The notes beneath the pieces were generated by a model that had not been told where the DNA came from, ran no database searches, and saw only the letters and a program-made list of their open reading frames with translations. The translations under genes were made by a program, and so were the position numbers. From positions 51,225,182 through 51,289,181 of the forward strand of contig NC_069133.1 in the NCBI RefSeq assembly GCF_026914265.1: a DNA stretch of 64,000 nucleotides. Direction: 5' to 3'. Positions 15,901 to 24,239 of the stretch are shown here, in pieces. Position 1 is the first letter of the stretch. Each line of letters opens with the position of its first letter. The DNA is from Mya arenaria. Lineage: Eukaryota; Mollusca; Bivalvia; Myida; Myidae.

Positions 15901-18900
15901 ATCGCGTAACGATACCTGCGTTTTATTACGTTTGTTGACGTTATTGGCGTAACGATACCTACATTTTAAAACGTTCGTTGGCGTGCATGGATGGCTTATC
16001 AGTACCTATGCTAGAAAACGTAGTACTACGTTGATGTTAATGGCGTAATAGTACCTACGTTTGAAAACGTTCAAAAAGTTTGAAAGTGTAACAGTAGCTT
16101 TATTTTAAACCGTTTGTTGACTTTTATGGCGCAATATTTCCTGCATTTTGAGGCGTTTGTTGACGTTGATGAAGTAACGGTCCTTTAAACGTTCGTTAAA
16201 GTTGCTGGTGTTACAGAAACACTTTAAGAAGTCCAATGACTTAAATGGCGTAAAACATTTTAAAACGTCCGTTTAGGTTGACGGCCTAGACTGTAAACGT
16301 AGTCAGTCGTATCGGAAGTCGCAAACCTACTTCATAAACATCAATGAGTGGTTATGTGAAGAACATGGCTTACAATATTAGCAATTCTTATTTTTTATGC
16401 CCCCTTTTGAAAAAAGTGGGGTATATTGTTTTGCACATGTCGGTCGGTCGGTCGGTCGGTCGGTCGGTCGGTCGGTCTGTCTGTCTGTCGGTCGGTCGGA
16501 ATACCAAATGGTTTCCGATCAATAACTTGAGAACGCTTTGACCGAGGGACCTCATACTTGGTATGTGTATTGGTCATCACCAGCAGATGAACCCTATTGA
16601 TTTTGAGGTCAGTGGGTCAAAGGTCAAGGTCAGTGTGACCTTTACATGAAAAACGGTTTCCGATCAATAACTTGAGAACGCTTTGACCCAGGAACCTCAT
16701 ACTTGGTAGGTGTATTGGTCATGACCAGCAGATGAACCCTATTGATTTTGAGGTCAGTGGGTCAAAGGTCAAGGTCAGTGTGACCTTAACATGAAAAACG
16801 GTTTCCGATCAATAACTTGAGAACGCTTTGACCCAGGGACCTCATACTAGGTAGGCTTATTGGTCATGACCAGCAGATGAACCCTATTGATTTTGAGGTC
16901 AGTGGGTCAAAGGTCAAGGTCAGTGTGACTGTAAGCTGAAAAAAGGTTTTCTGATTGTCCATATTTTATTTAAGTGTCCAAATCCTACTAACAATTTGGC
17001 TCCCAAGGGGGCATAAATGTTTCACTAACATCTCTTGTTTCTGAATGCAATGAGACATAGAGATTACGTAAATGGCCAAGACGAAAACAAGATAAATCAA
17101 TTATTGCACTGCTGACAAAATTCATAGAGTTAAGATAAATGGCAGGGGATGGGTTACTCAACCACCTATGTATAAAAAACAATGCATTAGGAAGTGTTAG
17201 GGAAAACATGATTTCCTCTAGTTTGTTGTGGTTCAACTTGCAGCGCGCCGACAATGTTGATGGTAATTTGAATCCTGCAAGGCATTAAAATGAAATTCCT
17301 CAAAAATGCACGACAATGCGTGTCCACATACTGCAAGAACTATTGGTAGTTTTCTTGCAAATGGCAACGTTAGAGGGTTAGAGTGGCCGTTATGTAATTC
17401 CGACTTTAATCCTATCGAGCCCATTTGGGACGAGATCGACACACGCATTCGTCGGCGGCCACGGTAGCGGAACGTAGCCCATCTTGAGCATGCCCTCTCC
17501 AAGATTGGGAACATTTTACTACATAGTTTTTTTTTCACAATTATGTCGTGAAATTACTCCGTTTGAACACAAACACACACAATTTGAAACAATAGGTGTT
17601 ATTTGATTTCAAATAATTCCCTCCAAAGTTTGTTAAAATCGAACTGGTGCTTATTGAGGAATTCATAAAAAGTATTAAGTGGCGGTTTGTAACTATCTAT
17701 CAGTATATTTTTATATGACATCAGCCTTCGTGAACGTTTTCGACTAAATACTGAATAATATAAAACTTGAATTTCACACCACCGACTACCTTTTAAATCC
17801 GCCTCGCAGAAGAAGGGCAGTAGTTCAGCACAGTTGGTTGGTAGCCATTCTCCTTTCCAGGTAATAGCAGCGCAGTCGTCTCCTGCGGAAATGACCTTTC
17901 ATATTAAACACAACACAGAACACCCCCTCCCCCAAACAGCACAATACTATATTGGGCCGATTGTTTAGAACTTTCTATAAGTAAACAACGCAATGATGTG
18001 CTCATATACATGTACAGTCGAACCCCGTCGGCTCGAACTTGTTTGGCTCGATTTTTCCCGTTGGCTCAAACTGGATGTTAAGCACCGATGTTTTGTATAT
18101 ATACAGTTAGCATTTTTGCTTGGCTCCAATTTCCTGAAGCTTGAAGTATTCTAGCCGGTTCCTGTAGGTTCGAGACAACGGGGTTCGACTGCAGTTTAAT
18201 ATGAACCAGTACAACTAAAACTCTCAAATCTTGTTAGAAATAGAGCATATCACAAGTATATCCATTGAACTTTCAGAACAGTTTCGTTTTGAAAGTTAAC
18301 AACGGTGACATTTACAATTTCGTTAATTTTAACAAAGCTCTGAACAATCGGGCCAAAACTTAATACAATGGGAACTACTTGGACCAGCACGGCAATCTAA
18401 CGTGTTTCACGGCACGATGATCAAGTCCCATCAGAAACGCAATAAAACAACAACGCCATGAGACAACAGACATAGATTATAACCATCTGGTCGCTCATCA
18501 AAGATAGGTTCATCCCAAGCATAGCGTAGATTGTTTTGCTGAACAATGTTTACCGAATTTCCATAGAACACTCTACGCAAGGGTCGGTATGAACCTATCT
18601 TTCAAGAAGAACAAGAAACGAGCGGCCATGGTAGAGGTTTTTCTTCAACCTCATTTAAACAAAATATAGTAAAATAGTATTTTAATTGATTAATTGATGC
18701 ATATGGGATCATTTGATTATCCTTGCCCATGTGCAAGATAAAGATTTTCAGTATGGCCAAATATTTGGATCTACATGTACCTAGCTTGGATAAGAGAATA
18801 CGTAAATATCAACATATCGCTATCATAATTTTTTGAAACGGCCTTAATTTCAAATAAATAATTGAAAGAGAAATTTCAAGACCACACTACCGCGAAGCAC

Positions 18901-21399
18901 CATGCCAACGGTCACGATTTCGATATTATAATGCATGTTGTAATATAATGTATAAAAAACGACACAATCGACTAGAAATAAATGCCGTTTAATATATTAA
19001 ATTAAGATTTTAAAAATATGTAATTTATACATTTTATAAACATTTGTTCACTTTCATTACCCCGGATTAGGTTAGAAAAGGGCCAATTGAAATGATAAGC
19101 TTATAGTTTAATTGTTAAAAACTACTTCTATTTTTTCTATACATTCAAGCTTTCTAGTAGCCTCGTATATTACATTTAGCCATGGTCTGGATTTGTTTAC
19201 CGAGTGTGTAGTTGGCATCCTTCAGAAGACCAAAGGAAGATGTTGGGTCGTCCGTCCATACCCAGTCACTCTCCTGGAAGGCATGGACACAAGATAATAT
19301 AAACTGATCATTATAAAGTCTTTTACCCCAGATTTCACACTTTTCTGAACAAGTTTTATGAAGGTTTCATAAAAACTATTGAATTTATTACATGGGGAAA
19401 ATACTTCCTAAAATTTGATCAAGTGACCTAGTTTTAAAACTGAGGTGACACATATACAAAAATGTTCAAGACAACATGTAGACAATCAATCTGACACAGT
19501 CTCATAGCAATTGAATAATCAATCAATCAATCAATCAAATCTTTATTTCCTCCTATACAGAAGATATGCAAATATATTTACAAAGTGTAAAGTGCTCTAA
19601 CATTGAGCAATATAGAACAAGTTAACACAATAAACAGGGAAAACGTATCTAACATAATTATATATAATATGTATACATTTAGTTACACATATGTACATTG
19701 GATGCTTTTGTTTTTAGGTTTTGTATTCTATTTTTTTCATCTTATAACGGGTCCACATTGTTATTTGAGCTAGCGATTTAATTAGTGATTATAAACATAG
19801 CTTTGATGAGTATAATAACAGGTATGTATAAGAAAACGATGCATGCATTGTATACAAGTATTGCTGTGTAATCACCCTAACGAAACAGAACAAGAGGCTT
19901 TTACGTAACATGTTTCTATACTGTTCGGTTTATCTGTGACCGTAGATAAGTTGAGGTAAAAGTGATTATGATTATGGTCATAATCGGTAGTTGATTAGCA
20001 ACCAAGCTACGGTTATTATGATAAGCGCTATTAAATGTCGCTTCAACAAACTCTAGTCAAAGTATGCACGTTTACACCGTAATGTATAATTGTATGAACA
20101 TTGCAGAAGTAGAGCGTTGTTGTCCGTGTCTATAAAAGGTTCTAAAGGTGCTCCGAGAAGTCACAGAGTCCATTGTATTTGTTCTAAGTTATTTAAGCTT
20201 TCATAGTCATGTCCATTCAAAATAGTATTCATTTGGGTAGTAAAGTCTTTTGTAATTGCCAATGTGTGGTAATACTCGCTTAATATATGTACAAGCTCTT
20301 CCTGAAAGGTAAAGTTACACTTAGCACAATGTCTGTTTCGTAAAATCGAAGGTCTGCACCACAATTTTGCTATTATCCTTGCTGTGTGACGAAAACTACT
20401 TTTTCTTGAAATAGTATACATAATAGTAGGTTGTAAATATGGATGAAGAATACGAAATAACATAAAATCGCAATCATTGGAAGTACGGATATCCCAGCAT
20501 AACTTGCATTTAAGTATAACAGCATTATTAACCATGCGTGTCCAAGTTTGTTTATCTTGGGTGGCTCTTTCTACGGAGAAGTAGCTATTTAGCACAAATT
20601 GCATGTTGTATTTGGTCAACAGCTTACATATATCTGGTATAAATCCTCGTTTGATTGAGTTGTTATCAAGAATGTAAGAAATATATTTTCTCACAAAAAT
20701 TTGTTCGCTTATACATTTGTTTGGAAGCATTAACAACTTGTGTAAGAACATCAGTTTTCTTTTTTCGACGTAGGTATCTAACTTATTTAATCCTAGAATA
20801 GATTCCGACATATCCGATTTGGTAGAGATAGGCAGTCCTTGTATCTTTTTGTCTACGAAGTGTTGGAGACGGTTGATGGCTAAGGTGTCAACGTTAGTCA
20901 TTTAGTTCCAGAGTTCGGAGCCGTAGAGAGCAATGGGAATTATTCTGACAAAGTTTCACTGCAATTGGATAAAACCTATATACTTTATGACATGGAATAA
21001 AACTGAAACGCAGAATTGTAACGCCCGTCAGCCCGCCTGGTTTTCGCCATTCCATAACCCGTTAAAACCGCCTTAGTCCTCCAATTAAAACAGTGATTAT
21101 AAAACTGTCTTAGACCTCCAATGACAATAGTGTTTTTAAAAAACTGTCTTAGACGTCTAAACGAATATAATAGTTACATACATTCTTATAGAATCCAATC
21201 CAGTGCGTGCTGTTGAAGTTAAAAGGCCTCATATTTAGGATTAACGTCTGCTCTGCGATGTCATTCAGGTTCACGAGATAACCGTTGTCATGGCTGCACG
21301 ACGCCGAGGCTCGTTGCCAGGAGACAGCTGTGCTGTTGACATGGTAACAACGGCTTTTCTCAATCAGCCATGTCTTTTCACATCTCTTTGTACTCAGTC
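801..21399 (-). CDS. Adhesion-GPCR-like receptor gene with C-type lectin, GAIN and GPS domains (partial, multi-exon)
   Basis: This is my reconstruction of a split minus-strand gene. Exons in transcription order are 21182-21399, 19201-19273 and 17790-17882 (C-type lectin domain), possibly 13564-13704, then 12039-12135, 11629-11739, 7054-7120, 2622-2742 and 1659-1732 (GAIN domain), and about 807-912 (GPS). All junctions within the lectin block, and all from 12135 down to 807, agree in phase, and most sites are canonical AG/GT. The link between the lectin block (exit phase 1) and the GAIN block needs at least one exon I did not find. The start, any signal peptide and the 7TM segment are also not seen; the 7TM should lie left of position 800. 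In known adhesion GPCRs the GAIN domain self-cleaves at the GPS and leaves the extracellular fragment tethered. A lectin domain in front suggests glycan or protein binding outside the cell. Two separate genes (a lectin and a GPCR) remain possible. Confidence 0.72.
807..912 (-). CDS. GPS exon 2 (GPCR autoproteolysis site)
   Basis: After the acceptor CCACTTCAG|A the frame reads WSVSGCEVV, then VTCRCDHTTSFAVL. This is the core of a GPS motif: W, GC, CxC, His two before the cleavage Thr, then F-A-V-L. Known sites are usually H-L-T or H-L-S; here H-T-T keeps the essential His and Thr, so self-cleavage is plausible. Two donors are possible (GTAAAG ending the exon at 807, or GTCAGG ending it at 801). 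The first transmembrane exon would come next and is not recognisable in bases 1-800. Confidence 0.78.
1659..1732 (-). CDS. GPS exon 1 (first GPS cysteine)
   Basis: This exon has 74 bases: 24 codons plus AG. The acceptor is ATGTTTAAG|GAC and the donor ATGAG|GTGAGA. It reads NGNSTNNRLICGFYNTSM, giving the first GPS cysteine and the aromatic 'C-x-F-Y/W-N' motif. The AG joins A of the next exon to make Arg. Two N-glycosylation sequons (NST, NTS) are visible. Confidence 0.75.
2622..2742 (-). CDS. GAIN subdomain B exon (penultimate strands)
   Basis: This exon has 121 bases: 1 + 40 codons. The acceptor is TTTGTTGCAG|G and the donor GTGAAG|GTATAA. The peptide includes VYLASPILTMAVFSNDV and VEFTMFYLIEHVK, matching the 'V-x-S-P-V' strand and the final 'F-T-hydrophobic-H' strand of GAIN domains. 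It exits in phase 0 into the exon at 1659-1732. A LINE fragment begins only about 60 bases upstream in the gene, inside the intron. Confidence 0.8.
2803..4030 (+). pseudogene. Non-LTR retrotransposon (LINE) reverse transcriptase fragment, broken
   Basis: The plus strand encodes the RT core of a LINE. It starts in the region preceding the fingers (PTWLFKSCLDELLPF), then NYRPVSNLSFVSK, LDLSAAFDTIDH, VPQGSVLGP, and the catalytic box YADDSQLY near 3479. An in-frame stop at about 2986 and a one-base frameshift near 3710-3730 break the frame. The C-terminal part (RLDYCNALLYG, HTAARIITRT) continues to 4030 with a short internal loss. The endonuclease part is missing, so this is a 5'-truncated dead copy. 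It sits in an intron of the minus-strand receptor gene. Confidence 0.88.
4131..6921. other. Receptor intron; little recognisable content
   Basis: This is AT-rich intronic sequence. The only structure I noticed is a 15-base perfect inverted repeat (AGGCGGAGTACCACA) at 4766-4780 and 4817-4831, and a loosely related CACC/ACTGG segment at 4640-4660. There is no supportable coding exon. Confidence 0.4.
6922..6997. repeat. (AT)n/(AC)n dinucleotide microsatellite
   Basis: About 60 bases of AT repeat run directly into a short ACACAC tract. The apparent Tyr-Ile-rich reading frame across it is only the repeat translated. Confidence 0.95.
7054..7120 (-). CDS. GAIN subdomain B exon (beta strand)
   Basis: This exon has 67 bases with a strong acceptor (CTCTTCCAG|GA) and donor (ATAC|GTAAGT). 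Only one of its three frames is open, reading NVILVAAVLDKSVMKLVS. That is the hydrophobic strand and loop seen just before the last third of GAIN domains. Both phases fit: G|GA upstream and AC|G downstream. Confidence 0.78.
7399..9025 (+). mobile_element. Tc1-like DNA transposon, nearly complete, with 28-bp TIRs and TA target site
   Basis: The left end at 7399-7426 (CACTGAACAAAAT...) and the right end at 8998-9025 are inverted copies agreeing at 26 of 28 positions. Each is flanked by TA (7397-7398 and 9026-9027), the target duplication of the Tc1/mariner superfamily. The 1,627-bp length is normal for that group. The transposase gene inside is in plus orientation. The element lies in an intron of the minus-strand receptor gene. 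Confidence 0.9.
7678..8734 (+). pseudogene. Tc1-like transposase, frameshifted, with an intron-like 108-bp gap
   Basis: The frame starts at ATG 7678 (MARMTIEERTRAVGMIDAG), breaks at 7750, and resumes at 7858 in exact register (VRLFNRQHSSIRQLWEKF, a helix-turn-helix). The gap 7750-7857 begins GT and ends TTTTAG. The DDE catalytic part follows: VIFVDKTRLK (first D), LLQDIAPS (second D), then a +1 frameshift around 8501-8520, then DFPAKSPELNPIETVWDLL (third acidic residue). The end FIHRY and stop lie at 8734. The frameshift makes it inactive as it stands. The Tc1 family cuts and pastes its own element at TA sites. Confidence 0.9.
9340..10970 (+). pseudogene. Highly decayed LINE, RT to C-terminus
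   Basis: Broken frames line up in order with a non-LTR RT: SARPDVLLKEFL and LFNRILHIGCFPDI (9420-9560), FIDFSKAF-like remnant near 9820, VRQ-like remnant near 9920, CDFLKQWKLMANINKTEV (about 10110-10160), FIYDGKP and LGIDFT (10205-10270), and at the 3' end ETGRWKK and FENEFHFLFECN (10725-10815), ending near 10968. Many stops and frameshifts show it is old. It is a different lineage from the LINE at 2803-4030. Confidence 0.75.
11629..11739 (-). CDS. GAIN domain exon
   Basis: This exon has 111 bases: 2 + 36 codons + 1. The acceptor is CCTGTAG|AA and the donor ATATCAG|GTATGT, a near-perfect donor. The peptide runs LAGIDLKPEQDTVFES and ends GHNIS, resembling the early beta strands of GAIN. Both flanking phases match neighbouring exons. 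The acceptor lies at 11740-11741. Confidence 0.75.
12039..12135 (-). CDS. GAIN subdomain A exon
   Basis: This exon has 97 bases, 32 codons plus one. The acceptor is ACATTACAG|CAT and the donor ACGG|GTAACT. It encodes an amphipathic helix (VLDFLEELLNAVIYAVD) followed by YLSLTAEDTEL, the pattern of helix then edge strand found in the A part of GAIN domains. The single trailing G joins AA of the next exon to make Glu. Confidence 0.75.
12228..12805. repeat. Diverged minisatellite, about 36-bp unit
   Basis: About 16 units share the core AATATGAAACTGCCCGCTAG followed by TACTGTACG. Copies differ at many positions, so the array is old. It lies just upstream (in gene sense) of the GAIN exon at 12039-12135. 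Confidence 0.9.
13564..13704 (-). CDS. Candidate linker exon before the GAIN domain
   Basis: This is a 141-base stretch with a good acceptor (TTTATTGTAG|TG) and donor (ATCATG|GTATGT). Frame 1 is open throughout (47 codons) and exits in phase 0, as the GAIN exon at 12039-12135 requires. The second frame is open for 37 codons, reads more like ordinary protein (SILQEYFVKSPFPW), then hits a stop. I cannot tell whether frame 1 is right or a frameshift separates the two. It does not join directly to the lectin exon at 17790. Confidence 0.38.
14325..14790. mobile_element. Foldback or MITE-like element with about 110-bp inverted arms
   Basis: Bases from about 14330 to 14440 reappear inverted at about 14670-14785. 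Both arms share GCTACGTCGGAAGGCAA and CACGTGATAAAT-like segments. A second inner inverted pair contains ATTAGTTTC and ACACTTCGAC (about 14523-14546 and 14606-14630). No protein is encoded. Ends and target duplication are not clear. Confidence 0.6.
15850..16285. repeat. Strongly diverged tandem repeat, roughly 65-bp unit
   Basis: Successive segments repeat the pattern 'GTTGACGTT ... GGCGTAACGATACCTACATTTTAAAACGTT'. About six or seven units are recognisable. Divergence makes the exact period uncertain. Confidence 0.65.
16396..17015. mobile_element. Non-autonomous TIR element with (GGTC)n and three 145-bp repeats
   Basis: The ends are inverted: TATGCCCCCTT at 16396 and AAGGGGGCATA ending 17015, 13 bases if flanking T/A are counted. 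Inside are a GGTC/TGTC microsatellite (16439-16498) and three near-identical repeats starting at 16510, 16655 and 16800. Each repeat ends with the same AGGTCA-rich stretch (see findings). No coding frame. I recall similar sequences scattered in bivalve genomes; a library search would settle the family. Confidence 0.8.
17250..17535 (+). pseudogene. Tc1/mariner transposase C-terminal remnant
   Basis: The plus strand reads MHDNACPHTARTIG (second catalytic D in the usual 'DNARPHTA' motif), then LEWPLCNSDFNPIEPIWDEI (third acidic residue in 'NPIE-WDE') and a few Arg-rich residues before a stop near 17466. A decayed 'GNLN' segment precedes it. This is a dead fragment, clearly from another Tc1/mariner lineage than the copy at 7.4-9.0 kb. 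Confidence 0.85.
17790..17882 (-). CDS. CTLD exon 3 (C-terminal end of C-type lectin domain)
   Basis: This exon has 93 bases: 2 + 30 codons + 1. The acceptor is TTTCCGCAG|GA and the donor AAAAG|GTAGTC. It supplies the last three cysteines of the fold in DDCAAI, TNCAEL and FFCEAD, with a tryptophan in GEWLP where classical lectins carry WND. The missing D argues against the usual calcium-dependent sugar site. It leaves in phase 1, so the next exon must start with two bases; that exon was not found between 13.7 and 17.8 kb. Confidence 0.8.
18015..18191. mobile_element. MITE-like element, 177 bp
   Basis: CAGTCGAACCCCGT at 18015 is the reverse complement of ACGGGGTTCGACTG ending at 18191. The interior has the degenerate alternating words GGCTCGA and GGCTC. 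No coding potential. Confidence 0.7.
18499..18603. repeat. Inverted repeat around AAAGATAGGTTCAT
   Basis: AAAGATAGGTTCAT followed by GCGTAGA-type sequence at about 18499-18530 is inverted at about 18572-18603. The arms are about 30 bases with a few mismatches. It may be a small MITE or the end of a larger one. Confidence 0.5.
19201..19273 (-). CDS. CTLD exon 2 (middle of C-type lectin domain)
   Basis: This exon has 73 bases: 24 codons plus one base. The acceptor is CCTTCCAG|GAG and the donor CTCG|GTAAAC. The peptide ESDWVWTDDPTSSFG follows directly on WIGFYKN of the previous exon and matches the usual 'W-W-T-D-G' stretch of lectin folds. The EPN or QPD calcium and sugar-binding triplet of classical lectins is not visible, so binding may be unconventional. 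Confidence 0.8.
19512..20945 (-). mobile_element. 5'-truncated LINE with 3' tetranucleotide tail
   Basis: On the minus strand a LINE C-terminal coding part (20161-20945) is followed by about 600 bases of 3' UTR and ends in a run of GATT/ATTG units at 19512-19537, the usual 3' tail type of many mollusc LINEs. The tail fixes the insertion's 3' edge. It lies in the intron between lectin exons 1 and 2. Confidence 0.8.
20161..20945 (-). pseudogene. LINE ORF2 C-terminal fragment
   Basis: The frame of 246 codons from ATG 20901 contains RLQHFVDKKIQGLP, ILGLNKLDTYVEKRKLMFLHKLL and a cysteine motif (HCAKCNFTFQEELVHIL), which form the usual C-terminal region after the RT of this LINE group. Just upstream, in frame, is YGSELWN followed by a stop and then the ATG, so the open frame is a remnant and not a gene with its own start. 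The RT core itself is missing. Confidence 0.82.
21182..21399 (-). CDS. CTLD exon 1 (N-terminal half of C-type lectin domain)
   Basis: This exon has 218 bases, two to finish a codon plus 72 codons. It starts after a TAAGTAG acceptor and ends at AAT|GTATGT. Read on the minus strand it has the start of a long-form C-type lectin fold: a first cysteine pair (CEKTW and RCYHV), then SWQRASASC with the conserved W, A and C, then GYLVNL, and the hallmark WIGFY. Exit is in phase 0, matching the exon at 19201-19273. The true start could be a few bases different because two AG dinucleotides lie close together. Confidence 0.8.
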
Positions 21400-22139
21400 C
21401 TACTTAAATAATATTTGTAGGTTGACATACAGCATAAATTCAAACGTAATGATAGTATTACCGATATTATTATACTAAAAGATGCACTCTTACTCCCGAA
21501 TAAGATTTACCACAATTAATAAAATTGTTTTAATATACCAAAAAGGAAGAATAAATGTCGAAATCAATGGCCTTTTTAAAGGATACCGAGTTTAATTTGT
21601 AAGAAAGATGCAGAAAACACGGTATTTCTACCTTATGAGACGATAGTAGATCGCAGTAAATCTTTTAGCACTCACCAATCCTTTAATTTGTTTGTGTATT
21701 CAGCTATTAAAAATTCGGTTACAATTGTGTTATCAGTCATTTTCCATGAAGGCACTAATTAGGAGGTAGTTTTTTTCATTTTCTCAAAATTCATGTTTGT
21801 AATACAGTACGTGCATGTGTATATATTGATTTTGAATAAGAGAGTCACTTAAATTTGTACAAGGTAAACACAGAACATGAATTATAACAATATGGTTTTC
21901 TTAATATGTACTGTCGTTTGTAATTTGCATGCCTACAGAATAAGACTTTTAACAGCAACATATTGTATCGTAACGAATAAAAAGAAGACTTAATAAAATT
22001 GGTAAATGTTACTTTTAATTAAACAATATTTTTTTAAATTAACCTTGATGATTTGTACAGATCTATCAGAATCGAATATTACATATTTATGGTGGCTGAT
22101 TTCTGCCTTTTTGTATTTTCACAGCTAAAATACCAAAAT
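21400..22139. other. No recognised feature
   Basis: This AT-rich stretch lies upstream (gene sense) of the first lectin exon. I expected upstream receptor exons here and found none I could support. Confidence 0.4.
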
Positions 22140-22905
22140 ACGACATTACGAATATACGCCGGGTGGCCGGGCGATAAACGACAATACGAACATACGCCAG
22201 GTGGCCGGGCGATAAACGACAATACGAACATACGCCGGGTGGCTGGGCGATAAACGACAATACGAACATACGCCGGGTGGCTGGGCGGTAAACGACAATA
22301 CGAAGATACGCCGGGTGGCCGGGCGATAAACGACAATACGAACATACGCCAGGTGGCCGGGCGATACACGACAATACGAACATACGCCGGGTGGCTTGGC
22401 GATAAACGACAATACGAACATACGCCGGGTGGCCGGGCGATAAACGACAATACGAACATAGGCCTGTTGGCCGGGCGATAAACGACAATACGAACATAGG
22501 CCGGGTGGCCGGGCGATAAACGACAATACAAACATAGGCCGGGTGGCTCGGCGATAAACGACAATACGAACATACGCCGGGTGGCTGGGCGATAAACGAC
22601 AATACGAACATAGGCCGGGTGGCAGGGCGATAAACGACAATACGAACATAGGCCGGGTGGCAGGGCGATAAACGACAATACGAAAATAGGCCGGGTGGCA
22701 GGGCGATAAACGACAATACGAACATAGGCCGGGTGGCCGGGCGATAAACGACTATACGAACATAGGCCGGGTGGCCGGGGGATAAACGACAATACGAACA
22801 TAGGCCGGGTGGCCGGGGGATAAACGACAATACGAACATAGGTCGGGTGACAGGGCGATAAACGACAAAACGAACATAGGCCGGGCGATAAACGACAAAA
22901 CAACA
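22140..22905. repeat. 38-bp minisatellite, about 20 units
   Basis: The GC-rich unit runs GCCGGGTGGCCGGGCGATAA then ACGACAATACGAACATAC. Units are highly alike. Because 38 is not a multiple of three and none of the minus-strand frames meets a stop, long spurious frames (up to 274 codons) run through all three minus frames. Confidence 0.95.
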
Positions 22906-24239
22906 GGTGGAAGATCAGCCATCATACATATTCAATATATCAGCGAACACCCGCATTCCCTGTACTTGTAAACTATTTTTTCGGGCTTGCTCAAAATTAT
23001 GTTTGTTATCAAGCAGTATTGTATCAAATCGCGCTTGTTCAGCCAAAAGGCTAATTTTAATGAGTGAAAACGACGTGACCAGTTTAAAAACTTTGAACCG
23101 ATGTAATGTTTAAGTAATGCATGAAGGTAAATATCATATCAAAAGCTTATTCTGTAAAACATGCATAATACAATGCGCATGAGTATGTTTAAGAAGCAAA
23201 CGGTTATTCATGTCAACACTTATATTGCCAATGAAACTAATGAACACAAAAATAAACTAAAGAAAGATAACAACGCCAGAAGTATAGAGAGAAGTGTTTC
23301 ATGAAAACACAATTACCTGACAAAATGTTCAGAAATGTAATCACTAGAAAACGACCACCTGCAAACAAACACTGAACGCTTTAAAAAGCGTCATTTGCAT
23401 TGATTATTTATAAATATTCTAGTACAGGCTTTATAGGATATAACATTATATTACAAGTTGATAAATTCACTATTTTAAACATTAATGGTCAATATCAATA
23501 ACGTCATTTTCTGTATGACGTCATAAGCCTAACAGTTGATTTGCTTTTCGAATTAAATAAAAAATAAAACAATATCGTTTTAAATTTAATCCATGTATGA
23601 ACTAAAAGTATAGAGTTGCAATTGTTTCCCCTTGTGAACACGAACGGTACATATTTCCCTTGTTCAAACTAACTTTTAGTGTTCACTCCGTTAAATGTAT
23701 AACCATCTTACACTGAAACAAAACTATCCTCCACATAAAATTTAAAATTAAATCTAAACTAATTTTGTTCAAATACGCATACCCATGTTCCAGCTAACAA
23801 ACCAAAACTGAGAGTATGAGATCCTAAGAATACTTAAAAGGGATTCAAAGAATACTGAACGGTGTATCAATGTTGTCAGGCAACCGATAAGGAAATTGTT
23901 TCAAGATTTCCAAACGTTGGCAATTGCAATAATTTCATTGTTTTCGTGGACAGTTCAAAAGAATTGAGAACAGAGAACGTTTCTTGACTATTGATATAAA
24001 GAGCTTCTAGAACAATGCAAACAGACGGCATTGTTTATTATGTGATCATCTGAATGTGTTTATTTGTCAGAGAAATAATAAAACATAGGAAAATGATGAC
24101 AGAGAAAGCTATTTCTCGCGGTATCCAGTGTCTATCGCTAAGACACGAACTGATTTTCAAGATAAATGCCATAGACATTGTTTGTAAAGATAACAGTCGA
24201 GCTATGGCATTTGGTACAAAATTACAGACATTAATTTAT
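22906..24239. other. No recognised feature
   Basis: AT-rich sequence. I saw no coding exon with convincing splice sites and no repeat structure. Confidence 0.4.

Noticed and set aside
22079..22903. Three overlapping minus-strand frames of 167-274 codons
   Set aside because: They exist only because the 38-bp unit lacks stops; the same peptide pattern appears in every frame.
23337..23395. Possible upstream signal-peptide exon of the receptor on the minus strand
   Set aside because: A donor CAG|GTAATTG follows a short hydrophobic stretch (ITFLNILS), but no initiator ATG precedes it in frame and the alternative frame is equally open.
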